Part shown: piece by piece, positions 21,480-32,662 of the stretch
Numbering within the stretch: position 1 is the stretch's first letter
Layout: each line of letters starts with the position of its first letter
Assembly (NCBI GenBank): GCA_001598975.1
Contig: BBXU01002155.1
Span: forward strand, 1-34,060
Origin: Parachlorella kessleri
Taxonomy: Eukaryota; Chlorophyta; Trebouxiophyceae; Chlorellales; Chlorellaceae
Length of the DNA: 34,060 nt
Direction of reading: 5' to 3'
The notes under the pieces: generated by a model
The model's input: the letters and a program-made list of their open reading frames with translations, nothing else
What the model was told of the DNA's origin: nothing
Databases searched by the model: none
Made by a program: the position numbers and the translations under genes

Positions 21480-24400
21480 TCAAAAGGCAATGTGGTCCAG
21501 TGCATCAGTGCTGGCTTTTAGGTGCTGCAGCTGTGAGGCCCTGCTGGGGCCGCTGAAGCTCCATGCCACGCTGGCATCCGTGCAGTCCAGCATGGCGGGG
21601 GCATGGAAGATCTGCAAGCAAGCGGCCACCCATGCCATACACACGAGTCACAGCCTGGACCTGCAGCCTCAGCTCCTCCAGCACGTCCTCAAGCCACTGA
21701 TCACTGCCAGCCTCAAACAACTCAAACAATAGCGCCACAGCAACCACCATAGACCTGCTCATTCCAGGCAGCTCCGAGATATATATGTTGTATGCCTCCC
21801 GCTAGGGTCAACCATCAGACAGATCCCCAGTTGGGCATCGGCGGGCAGGCAGAGCTGGACTCGCCCCAGGTGATCAGCCTCAAACTAAGGACACACCTTC
21901 TCTAGAGGCGCCCTCTCCTCAGGCAGGGGCAGGTGGTCATCGTCGTCATAGACCCCATCATTGTCAAACCTGTGACCACCCATGCAAATAGTGTGTTTCT
22001 CACTCTTGAACAAGTGCGAACGCCATAGGCTGAACATGGGATACTCAGGCAACTTGCTGGCCCCACGCACTTTACGGGATGTGGTCACTGTTGTGCAGCA
22101 CAGGCAGGCCCCCCCCCAGCAGGAACCCCGCCCGCCCCGGTGTCTGCCAAACGCCCCCACATGCACACTCCAACACACCGCAAAGCCACCGCCGCCCACG
22201 CGTCCTCACCCGTCGCTGTGCGCCAGGGACACGCAGCTGGCGCTGCCGCGCATGGTGCCGAGGCTGCCGCCGCAGCCGGCACCCGGCTCGCCCGCTGCCG
22301 CCGCGCCAGACAGGTGCATCCAGGAGGGAACCCGGGACTTGAGTGGCATGTTGGCCCCCAGGCGATTGCGGCGCTCCTGCCGCTCCCAGGTAGACACCTG
22401 CGAGTAAGGAAGGGCCCCAGGAGCACGTTAGTGAGACGGAAGCTGGGGCGCGGCCGGCAACCCCAAATTGAACCAAGCCTACTGCCCCAGTACGCGCCAG
22501 TGTGCTCTCAGCAGCTCCGCTGTGCAAAAGGACCGCGCTAGTGCTGTAGACACACTTAGAAGAGCAGGGCAGGGCATCTCAAAAGGTCCCTCTCCCCTAA
22601 GGCATGGATGGTAGACGGAGCTTCCTTTCCTTGCCTAAGAAACTTGGAAAAAGGGCTGCGCGCACCTGCTGGATGCATGCGTCCAAAGTGACCTCGATGC
22701 CGCAGTTGCACTGGATGGCAGACAGCTTAGACCAGGCACACAGCTCCCCCTGCAATCAGGCACAAACCATGGCAGCACGATGATGCATGCTACAAGCGCG
22801 TGATGTAAACAGTGTAATGGAGAACATCTACGCAGCTCTTACATGGCATGTCCCATAACACCGCCTGCGCTTTGCCAACAGCGCAGCAGAAGCATCCTGC
22901 CCTTCACAGCTCCTGCCCTGCCAAGGGGAACAGGTGGGCCCGGGCGCCAGCTGGCAACGAGAAAGCAAGTGATGTCACCAATCTCCAGTCTCGCCGCAGC
23001 AGCTGACTCACCATGCGTGCCGCGGCCGCCAGCTGCGCGCGCGAGGGTGTCAGCAGCGCCCCCCGCAGCTGGGCCAGCGAATCGGGGAGCACCATGGTGA
23101 CATCGCCCTCCCAGGGCTGGCTCAGCGCGCGCAGCGTGCGGGTCGGGGCCCACCCCGGCAGCACCTCCACCAGCTGGCGGCACCTGCAGAAGGGAGGGGA
23201 CAGCAAGGATAAGCGGTGGTCGACCCAATGTCCCCAGTGTGCGGGTCGGGGCATGCCACCGAGGCATCGCCGCCACAAGCCAGCCAACTGACTCTCTCAA
23301 GGGTTACCAAATGAAAAAAGCCAGTCATCTGCCAGCGAAAAGTCGGACGGGACTGCTTCAACGAATCAACTATGATGAATATTGAGACAGGGCGGCAACG
23401 CCACAGACAGCTGGCATTACCTGCAAACAAGTCGCTGCCACATCACAAGGGCACAGATGGGCCGGCTTGTGTGAACCCAAAGTGACCCACACCTGGTCAG
23501 GCAGCTCCTTTCGCCCGCGCAAGCACAGGCAACCACTTCGCAGGCGTCTTCATACGAGAACCCCAATGCCTCAGCGCACCACCCACCTGTGCTTGAGCTC
23601 CGCTTCCGCGAGTTGGCCGGCCGTGCCCCAGCGGCGGCGGGCGTTGAGGAGCGGCACCACGCGCGGGTTGGTCTGGCTGACGATGAAGTAGTTGGCACCA
23701 AACATCTCGCTGCACGGGCAGCACAGCGGCGGTTCTCACAGGCGGGCCGGTGAAGGGACGTTAGGCAGCAAGGCAGGGGCGACATGGAAAACAGGTAGGT
23801 AGGTTTTCACCAACAGACCCATCCAGCACGGCAACCGGCGATGTTGACCTACACAAGCCCCTAAAGTAGCGCCTAGAGGCATGCGTACTCTGATCCACTG
23901 CAGCACCTGCACAGTGGTCAGGTTCTAGCTTGACTCGCCGGTTGACGTGCCAGGCATCCACCCCCAGTCAGCAGCAGCAGCAGCAGCTGCTCTCACCTGA
24001 GGCCCCGGGTGGGCATCTCCTCGTCAAGGCTGCCATCACGCCACAGCCTATCCTTGCCACTCACATCAGCAGTCAGCCTGCGGCAGGCCAGGAGGACTGC
24101 CAGCTGCTGTGGCTACCAAGTCACTACAGTAGGGACCTCTGCGCGCCAATGGAAGCTGCTCTTCCAGGCAACCACCCCAAAACAAACCTGGACTCCCACA
24201 AAATAATAAGAGCTAGCCAGACAGTCAGCCAGCGTTACCACATCAGCTTCCCTCGCACATCACAAGCCAGTAGCTTTTGCGCCTTACTTGTATCCCTTAC
24301 CTCCTATAAGTAGGAAGCAACACACAACACCCGCGGCTCCCGCTAGCTACCACACAAAAAGTGGTGGTGGTGGCACCCCACAGCTACCTGGTGAGCTCGC

Positions 24401-27400
24401 CCCGCTCGCTGCGCGCCAGCAGCTCCTGCGGCGACCCGGCCAGCGGCCCTGGACAGCAGGGCGCGGCCGCGCTCCACACCAGCACGTGCGGCGCGGTGAG
24501 GTAGTTGAACAGCCGCGGCGGCTCGCTGGTGTCGGCGGGCGAGAGCGCAATGTTCAGGATGCGGCCTGCGGCAGCGTGGGAAAGCCGGGAAGCATATTAT
24601 GCAGTCAGGCACTTCAGGAGTGACTGAGATGGAACGACAGCAGCAACTCGGCGAGCATGGTCTGCAACGCTGACCGCCATGCACCTGCGGGCATAGCCAG
24701 CAGTTCCAAGACTATAAACGGTGGCACCCCATCGCCAGACCACCGCAAAAGATGCCCACCCCTAAGCCAGGGCGTCAATGCGGGGCGGCGCCCTTGCGGC
24801 CCCTATCATGTCCATACCCGTGCGCTGGAAGGCCTCCATGAACGTCAGGTCCCCCAGCAGGTGGCGCAGGCGCCGGCGGGAAGCCTCGCCTTCGTCACCC
24901 TGCACCACCAGTACGCAGCTCGAGGTTGGTTGCCCAGGCCTACTTCCAGTGTCAGCGCCCCTGTCGTTCCCTAGCACCTAGCACCCAGCATAACCAGGTG
25001 AGTAGCAATTGCTCTCAGCTGCCCGGCAGGCACTGTGCCATTGTCACGGTACAGCAGCTCGCCGGACTGCATGCCTCCTGTCACAGACGAGGCCAGAAGG
25101 CAGACACACCATGCCACCAAGTTTCCACAAGGTCACAGGGCAGGGCAGGCTATGCTCCGCACCCTGGATAGCCAGGTGTGCAGCGCCTGGGGTGTGGTGG
25201 GCGTGGCGAAGAAAGCCAGGTCCAGGGCCCCCATGCCCTCTAGGAGCTCCATCAGCTCGTCATCAGTGCGGGTACATGCCAGGGCGCACACTGTGAGGCA
25301 AAAAATGCACGTTAATACAGGCATAACACCGACGGAGCGGCAGTCTCAATACAGAAGTACACGAGTTACACCACTGCCAAGGCAAAGCGATCGCGAGACA
25401 AACTGGACCGCTTGCACCGTGGCCACCGCAGGCTGCACCCCAGGCCGCCGAGCCCTTTGTTCTAGGGGCCTTACCTACGGAACCCGTGTTGCTCCCCGCC
25501 AGCACCCGCGGCAGCAAGCGGTGCTCCAGCAGCGCCCGCACAACCCCCTGCGTGACGACCAGACACGGCCGCATCACTAAGGGTAAGTCTGCCATCACTT
25601 AAGGGTGGGCATGTAGCAACCAGCTCCATGATATCCAGCATCTGACCCAGCAGTGCTCTGGATGATCAGCTCTGTGGACAAGGCGCTGCCTCTAGCTGCT
25701 GAGCCTTGTCTTACAAGCCACTTTTGACACTCCGAGTACGCTTGCAAGCACGCGGCACCCCCACGCACAGCTACCAAGCCAGTGCTGCGCAGTGATTCGC
25801 ACCAGGTGGTATGTGGCCAGCGGCCCGCCGCCGCTCAGCACCAGGGCTGTGCGCCCAAAGGCGTGCCGCGTCTCTCGCAGGAACGCCGACTTCTCCTCCA
25901 GCGGCAGCTCTGCACATGGAAACAAAGCCAGCAGCTGGGTACTGCACATGCAGCCGGTAAGCAGCTGACAACCGCAAAGCCGAGTCCCTACTCCACCCGC
26001 AGACAGACGCAGCTGCAGCGGCAACTCAAAGCCCATTTCAGTGGTGACCTTGACACATTACACAAACTGCTGCCTTAACCATGCGCGTCTGGAGGCTCAT
26101 CCAGTCCTGTTTCTACAGCCTAGCTCTCGCTCCCTGTTCGCACTGACCTGCCACCCATACTAAAGAAACCGTAGCTTATGGCGGCTACTTAAGGGACTCA
26201 CGGCAGCAACGTCATGTGGCGGTACGCTGTTAGACTAGACTAGACTAGACTAGACTAGCTTCTGGCAGCACCAACCTGGTGAGTTGGTGATGTCCTCCAG
26301 CTGGTTCTTCACCTCCTCAATGTACTCGCGGATGGGCTCCGGAATCACGGGGAAGTGCTCATGCAGCGCACTGCAGTAGCGAGGCCAGGCAGGCAGGGAC
26401 CATGGTGACAACAGGTTGCAGCAGCAACGTCACACATGACACACAGCACCCCACGCTAACAGGCCAGGCTGGTGAAGTAGCAGCGCTTTGCACTTGTTCC
26501 CGTGCCATACCCGCGCCTCGCGCTCCTCCCCATCCGTGGATAATAACAAACTACACACAGACTGACCGGATGGCACTTCCTCCCCGTTCGGGCCAACTTA
26601 CCTATTTGTTATGTTTCCAAGGTTGCGGATAAGGTCCGCCCGCACCGCAAACATCTGATCTGCAACGCCGCCGCCTGTGCGCACCCGCCGCAAGTGAGCC
26701 GCCTTCTCCTCTAGCAGACGCCGGTCATACAGACGTGTCTCCTGCTGCCAAATCCAGCAGGTGAAGATTTTCAAAAGCTGGGGCACATAACACCCCAGTG
26801 CACTGCTTCCTGCATAATACCCAATCAGACGAGCGACCCTGCCTGCTCTGCACGACAGGCTTCGAGATACACAAGCAGAGGAAGGAGGAGCCCAACGCAA
26901 CGCGTGCAAAACTGTTGAAAAGAGGGCCGCAGGGAGGTGTCTGGGTAAGACACTGCCCGAGCCCACTAAAAATATACTCGACCATATCAAGCCAGCAAGT
27001 CTGCACCTCCAGCACAAATCGTCAAGAGAACTTGCCAGCGCAGTCCACACCCACCCATACCGCAAATGCCACCACACCTGCGCCCAGCGCTGCTGCTGGC
27101 TGGTGCCATCCAGCGCGTCCAGCTTGGTGGCCTTAATGCTCCACTCAAAGTAGGACCGCGCAGCAAGCATCTGCGCCTGCAAACGCCGCCGGTGCTGGAC
27201 CCCTTCATCCCGCGCTTCAAGATAGCGCTGCCGCGCTGTGGAGGCCAAGTGGGCAGTAACCGCAGCGGCTGCAGCCACAACACATGCAAGGACAGTGGGC
27301 GGGGGCCGAGGTGTGCATAAAATTTACTGAAAACATAGGAACCCAGACCTGTGCCGAGCACCTTTGCAACGAGCATCCAGTATAAGCCAGGGCCAATTAA

Positions 27401-27835
27401 CCTCGGAGCGCTGAGTGTTAAACACAAGGCTACTGAACACTTCCCCAGGTCTCTGCCTTGCTAGGCCTCCTGCGTGCAAGGACCAGCAGCAGCGAGCACG
27501 CCCGTGTTTCAGGCCCTTTGGTCCTCACCTGCTGCCAGGTGCCACCGCCTGATATTAAGCACGCCCGTGCCCAAGCTGCGGAGCCACGGGTGCCTCGGTG
27601 GCGCTGCCAGCCACCCGATGAGCCGCACCAGCAGCCGCTCTATGTCTCTTGCCAGCTGCCACAGGGATCGCCCCAGCAGGAGGTTCCATGAAAGCCAACC
27701 CCGAAAGGGCGTAAACAAACCTCCCAGTAGCAAGAGAATGCGGGCCAAAGTGATATTAATGAGCAGTCTCGTTATCGACAAATCATTACATGGAGGCAGG
27801 GCTGCAGGCTTTCGAGGATGAGCCAGCGGCTTCAT
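21480..27835 (-). CDS. SDP1-type patatin/DUF3336 protein lacking the catalytic serine (candidate pseudolipase)
   Basis: Model: complement(join(21480..21611, 21897..22056, 22210..22397, 22666..22749, 23012..23183, 23587..23709, 23997..24077, 24388..24565, 24818..24899, 25163..25290, 25475..25547, 25803..25909, 26276..26370, 26602..26744, 27078..27268, 27529..27835)); 16 exons, 747 aa, phases consistent. Order: hydrophobic segment about 22-44; DUF3336 region ([38 protein letters not shown]); [18 protein letters not shown]; patatin core ([80 protein letters not shown]). SDP1 lipases start triacylglycerol breakdown at oil bodies. Here the nucleophile motif is G-S-N-T-G (Asn301 for Ser), and the oxyanion loop GGGPLA has Ala277 for Gly. 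Asp449 of the DG motif remains. The helices between the core motifs are short and diverged. Exon 15 acceptor is the least certain. ATG 27835 is the first after an in-frame TGA. Confidence 0.87.
23969..23986. repeat. (CAG)n microsatellite in SDP1-type intron 10
   Basis: Six CAG units lie just inside the intron that follows the WRDGS exon, close to its donor site. They are noncoding in the chosen model. Confidence 0.8.
26098..26164 (-). repeat. Dispersed repeat copy (SDP1-type intron 4)
   Basis: Read on the minus strand, TTTAGTATGGGTGGCAGGTC, then AGTGCGAACAGGGAGCGAGA, then GCTAGGCTGTAGAAACAGG and ACTGGATG match the copy at 32050-32142 over about 65 bp with few changes. It lies inside the intron after exon 4, in the same transcriptional sense as the gene. 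Confidence 0.75.
26231..26258. repeat. (TAGAC)n pentanucleotide repeat in SDP1-type intron 4
   Basis: Five perfect TAGAC units plus TAG, beginning 17 nt inside the donor of the intron that follows exon 4. A single-copy relative (CTAGACTAGTGACTATTAGG) occurs near 28194-28213. Confidence 0.9.
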
Positions 27836-30036
27836 AGCGGGTATGGGGCACAAGTGTCGGACTAAGCCATGCCTGGGCTTTCGTCAAGGGAAACCCTACG
27901 CCGCAAAAGTGGGGAAGCCTGCCCACAAGGCGCCTTACAAACGTGGTGATGACCTGGCGTGTCCCGCCATTGTCACCCATTGCAGCCTCGGTGGCTGATC
28001 TTGAACCACGCTCTTGCTCCAGTATCAAAGTGCCAGCTGAGATGTGAGAGAACCCTGGCACCCTTTGGCATGTCATGCCGGCCTGGTGGGTAGTTTTATG
28101 GATATATATCATAGTGATAAACTAGAGTAACGATAAAGTAGGGATAAGCAGCTGTCCCTGGGATAGCAGACCTGGTTGCTGGGAAACAAATACCTAGACT
28201 AGTGACTATTAGGCTAGTTCCTGGTTTCCTCAATGCCTCAGCTGGCCACTGCGAGGGGTGCAGGAATGGAAGGTATGAGGTGCTCCCGGTATACTGCCAG
28301 CTCAATCTGTATCGCCAGCCACTGAAGCCTGCTCTTGTATCGTTTTAGGTACATGCTGGGCTTAAGGTGAATATATAGTGGCTTGCGGTGTCGGTGCCCT
28401 GCCGGCACCTTGGGCAGTGATGGATTAGCAGAGAGGTTGATAGGTCTATATTGCACCAACTACCACCTGAGTGGCTCGGCTGTTTGTCGCTATAATTTCA
28501 TGAGCATTTGGCCCGCCCGTTGGGAGCTTCGGCTGACCACCATGCACATGCCCGCCTTTTTGGGGCAACAATGGGTGCTTTAAGATAGAAGTGCACATGA
28601 CAGGAAGGGTCCTGTCATGGGTGCTTTGTGAACAAATCTTGATGCTAGCTCTGTGTTTTGGTGGCGGCGCATATGGATGTTCAGTCTGCAGAAAGGACTT
28701 GTTGGTTGTGGCAGCCACCTTCCTCCCGCCGCATGCGAGGTCCTGGCAGCCCATACCATGGCGTACGCGGCATCACACAGGTGGCCCTGCAGCTCCCCTG
28801 CCCCCTATGTCATGCACCTTGCCAGTCCAGAACAGCGCGTGATGCTTCCTTCGCGCTCATGAGCGGGACTGCACTGAGGAGTGGGGGCAAGCACTTAGGT
28901 GGTGGTTGATGGTGCCTTGCCTGTAGCTGTTCCCCATGGGCTGTATGTGGCAGATGCCATGGAATGACGTTGCACTGCGGGTTATCCTGTTTGGGCAAAA
29001 GATGATATCCTTGTCGGACAAGAGCTTTAGGCAACTTGCTGCTGGACGTCCTTGTTACCCGGAACAGGGAGCTGGTGGGAGTTTGGCTAGTCGAGACCAA
29101 CAGAGCCCCTCAATGCTCCCTCACAGTGGGCGAATAGGGAGTGGCAAAATCTAGTGGCTCAGAACTCAGGCAAGACTCAGGCGCACTCTGCATCCCGTCC
29201 TGTACGTCCAGCTCAACTCTTACACCCTGTTCGCACTACCTGCTACCCATGCTAAAATCTAGAGGTGTCCATCCAGGCTCACACAACCGGCACTGCACAA
29301 ATAAATGGCCAGAAGCATTATCATCGGCTGGGTGCCAGGTGCTAGAACTCTAAGGGCCAAGTAGCTCCAAGCCAGGCAGGCCCTCCAAAGAGGCAAAACC
29401 TCGCAATAGCACCAAAACTGCAATCAATCTAACCAAGCTTTCATATGCTCGTATAATAAGACTGCGACAAATGTTATTGTGACATGATGCAAATCAGGTG
29501 TGCAATAACCTTCTAAGAAATATGTTTCCCACAATAGCTGATGGCCATGTCCCGTTGCCAAGCGCATCAAATCACAGAAGAATACTTGCATGTGCACAAA
29601 ACTGCCGTGAACTTTCGGACCGAACACCAGCCTGGCATTGCACAGCCAAAATGAACCGTGCAACATTCAAAAACCAGGCTGGCTATGACAAGCAAATCAC
29701 ATATGGCAGTCTCTGCTGCCAAAAATGCATGCCACAGGCATGCACAGCAAAAACTGCATTGCCGAAGGGTTGTACAGCATTCCAGGTTACGTACAAACCA
29801 CAAAGCAGTCAGGAGAATGGCACATCTCACGATAAGCACACCCTACAGAGGCACGCTACCACGAACTCCGTGTCATTTGTTTCCAGGGTTTTGCCAAGAG
29901 CCACTCCATCCACCGGTACACAACTCGTGGCGGAAGTGGCAGCAAGTTGCAGACCATGAGCAAGCCTTTCCACTGAGTCACCAAGGGGCCAGCATCACGA
30001 CTCACAAGGCTGGACTCGCCCTAGTCCCAAGCCCAA
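27836..30036. other. Spacer upstream of SDP1-type gene; no supported gene
   Basis: About 2.2 kb between the start of the SDP1-type gene and the stop of DUF1825-like gene B, both on the minus strand. It holds the SDP1-type promoter, an AT-rich patch with an imperfect palindrome (TATGGATATATATCATAG, about 28096-28113), a dispersed-repeat copy (29163-29256), and several ORFs of 60-150 codons that match nothing I recognise. Stop codons interrupt all frames. Old transposon remains are possible but I cannot name one. Confidence 0.45.
29163..29256 (-). repeat. Dispersed repeat copy
   Basis: On the minus strand: TTAGCATGGGTAGCAGGTAG, then TGCGAACAGGGTGTAAGAG, TTGAGCTGGACGTACAGGAC, GGGATGCAGAGTGCGCCTGA and GTCTTGCCTGAGTT. 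This is about 80% like the copy at 32050-32142 over its whole length, by eye. It lies in the spacer between the SDP1-type gene and DUF1825-like gene B. Confidence 0.8.
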
Positions 30037-31606
30037 CTAAATTCCTGTGCCAAGGTACCACAGCGGATCCTCTTGCACTTCCACCACCACCGCGGCAGCA
30101 GCGGCTGCACCCTCGTCCCAGCTGCCGCTTCCCGGCAAGTCAACACTGGCGGCCAACCCCTGCCCCCATACCTGGCCGCCGGACTCCCGCTGGCGGTACG
30201 CCTCCCACTCCTCGTACCGCCCCTGGAGCCAAGCAACCTGGGCGTCCCGGCACAGACTGGACCCCTCTTCATCGCCGGCAGCTGCCAGTGTCTCCTCCAG
30301 GCTCAACATGTTGCGCAGCACGGCAAAGAATTGCCGCTTCCTGTGGCACATGCGGACGGGGTAGCAGGAAGCAGGTCAGGTATATGGTGGCAACCCGGCC
30401 ATGCTCTTACAGATGTAGGTGATAGGGTTGAGAAGGGAGGCCGCGACGCACCATGAAAGTAACTCAATAGCAGGCAAAACCTAAGCCTTGGCACTCCAAT
30501 AGCTGACTTCAACCAGCCACAGCTGCATGAGGTAGCCCACTCAAGCAACCCACACAGCCAACGCACTCCCTGCCAGTCAAGACACCCAGTCGCCCGCTCA
30601 GCGTGACGGATGTGTGCACGTCAACAGGCATACGTCAAGCTGGACAGCAAAGCGATGGAGCCAAAGCAGCTGCGAAGCAGAAACAGTGCAGCTGCATGCA
30701 GGTGAACCAGCGATATATGTGTAGGCAATGAGCACGCACGCCTCTGTGCAACTCACGTGGTGAAGAACGCCTCCCAGTCTCCCTGTTCCTCCAGCATGGT
30801 GGCCCGCATCCAGCTGAGGTACGCCTGGGCCTCAGGGTCATGGCTGAGACGCAGGCGCGTGTAAAATACATGCGAGCGGTCACTGAGGCCCTCCAGCAGA
30901 TCCAGCGTGATGCGCTTGCCTGCAGCAGCGTTTCGTTGGGAAGCGCCTGGTAAGGGTTGCCATGGCTTGGAGTGCATGCAGATGAAGCACCAACAAACCT
31001 CCGCCCTGTGGAAAAGTGCAGGGTGGCTTGCACAGCTCACTCCCTTCTCTGCACGCGGCCTGGCGTGTGCCACAAAGACAGCACCAAGCATGCTCCCCCG
31101 ATGTGAGCAGTACTACATACCTGCAACATCCATGAAGGGGTAGAGCTCCATGGACGGTTGCGCCACAGCGCCCTCAGACTGCAGCCTGCAGGGAGGAAAC
31201 GAGCGGCCAAACGATGATTGCAGGCAAGTTCGAAACTGAAGACAAGCCAGACGCCCCCTTCTCGGTGTCTTCCATCTCCTCCAGCAAACAAGTTTAGTGG
31301 CCAGGTTCAAAGTGAGCCTTATCGTCAGTGGATCACCTCGGTACTGTTCATGACCAGGCCATGGCATCCAAGTTCGCGTGACTTCCGCCTCCGGCGCCGC
31401 ACACACTCCATATTTTCTTACCTTGCGAGCTCGTCTTGGACAACTTTGGAGGAGAAGAAGCCCTCAGAGGAGACCGCGTCCTGGCTCCACCTAGGAAATA
31501 CACACACTGGCCGTACCGGTCTGGCCCGTCCTTGATATGCAGCCGGTCTCTTAAGCGGTGGACGCAGCCGCCCAGGGCTTACTGTCAAAACCTTCAATGT
31601 AAGCAT
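30037..31606 (-). CDS. DUF1825-like protein B, probably plastid-targeted (paralogue of A)
   Basis: Model: complement(join(30037..30340, 30757..30919, 31121..31185, 31422..31606)); 4 exons, 238 aa. Residues 1-45 are Arg/Pro-rich with few acidic residues, a plausible plastid presequence. The family motif FFSSKVVQDEL starts at residue 50, exactly as in A. GKRITLDLLEGLSDRSHVFY (84-103) and TRLRLSHDPEAQAYL (104-118) follow, then a helical part with FFAVLRNML and AWLQGRYEEWEAY. B has a C-terminal extension of about 45 residues that A lacks, with an Ala-rich run and a WYLGTGI end. The first three coding exons are 185, 65 and 163 nt, as in A. The start ATG is supported by this match. A short intron inside the presequence (GTAAGC near 31586, CTAG near 31497) is possible but would break the match with A. 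Confidence 0.72.
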
Positions 31607-32662
31607 TGGGGTTAGGTGCAATTGAAACCGCAGCTCTCTCGGAGCTTGGATGCGTCATATGAAGGAAATGAGTTGCAAAAGATAGACTATTGGTGGGCTG
31701 AAGCAAGGAATATGTACACAACGGATGTGGAGTGGTGCTGCAAAATACTTACAAATGGGCGCCAGGCCACGTCGGCATGCCACGTGGGCAGCACGTCCTG
31801 CTTGGTAACTTGGTAAAGTGGCAAGGCATGAGCTAAGAGAGTGTAAGGGGTAAACTGCACTGACAAGGCTATATGCCATCATCTGATCCTCTCACCCCTG
31901 ATGGGCTTGCCTGAGGTCTGATGTAGTAGGTCTCCATCGAGAGCTGCTGAGGGGGGTACCTGTCAGTGGTGGCAGAAAGTGCAATACGAAAAATGTGAAC
32001 TGTACCAGCAGGGCTGGACGGAGTTATGCTCTGGGGCTTGCCTGGGTTAATAGTATGGGTGGCAGGTAGTGTGAAGAGGGAGGGAGAGCTGGGCTGCACA
32101 AACAGGACTGGATGCAGAATGCGCCTGAGTCTGGCTTGAGTTGATATGTAGCAAGGCTGCCAGGCTCACCCATCACTTGATGAAGCACATCTCTGAAGGT
32201 GTGAGGCCCTGGCTCACACTCGTTCTTGCTCGGCTTCCATGGCAGACGTGAAGAACAGTCGACGTAATGGAAGCTTACTGCTTGTGCTTGAACGCCCCCC
32301 CGCCAGTTCCACCCCTTCATCTTACAACCCCAGAGGGGTCCAAGCACAACAGTCATGCCTCTACAGAAGCGACCTCCAGAGGCCTCTTGGCAGCCTCGCA
32401 GGCAACACCTCCCCACAAGACCTTGACTACCACTGCTAGAGCCAGGTGTGCTGCTGTCCTCTCTGCATTCGGCCCACAGGCCTGGCAGGTTGTACACCCA
32501 CCGCACTACAGTGGTACCATAGCAGAGTCTAACAGGCCTGGCTGGGTTTCACCCTTGCTTGAGCACACGCGCTGAGGCAGGGCTTCCCTGTCCCTTGTAT
32601 GCCGTAACTACCTAGTGCCACACGAGCACACTCAACAGCTCTAGGAGAGCGCCATGCAAGCG
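31607..32662. other. Spacer upstream of DUF1825-like gene B
   Basis: About 1.06 kb between two minus-strand genes. It holds the promoter of DUF1825-like gene B on the left and the 3' UTR of the HRD1-like gene on the right. TTACA at 32322-32326, TGTAA on the minus strand, is a possible poly(A) signal. A dispersed-repeat copy lies at 32050-32142. No coding pattern was recognised. Confidence 0.45.
32050..32142 (+). repeat. Dispersed repeat copy
   Basis: AATAGTATGGGTGGCAGGTA, then GTGTGAAGAGGGAGGGAGAG, CTGGGCTGCACAAACAGGAC, TGGATGCAGAATGCGCCTGA and GTCTGGCTTGAGTT. It aligns from end to end with the reverse complement of 29163-29256, and over about 65 bp with 26098-26164. I see no flanking target-site duplication or terminal inverted repeat. 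Confidence 0.8.

Noticed and set aside
22072..22527. 151-codon minus-strand ORF overlapping the SDP1-type tail
   Set aside because: It is in another frame from exon 14, reads through splice sites and is low-complexity. The in-phase exon model explains the sequence.
28238..28459. 73-codon minus-strand ORF with RYKSRLQWLAIQIELAVYRE
   Set aside because: It looks helical, but is single, short, without flanking exons in phase, and I recognise no family.
29658..30422. 254-codon plus-strand ORF
   Set aside because: It runs antisense through the last exon of DUF1825-like gene B. GC-rich codons on the other strand leave it open by chance; its translation is low in recognisable structure.
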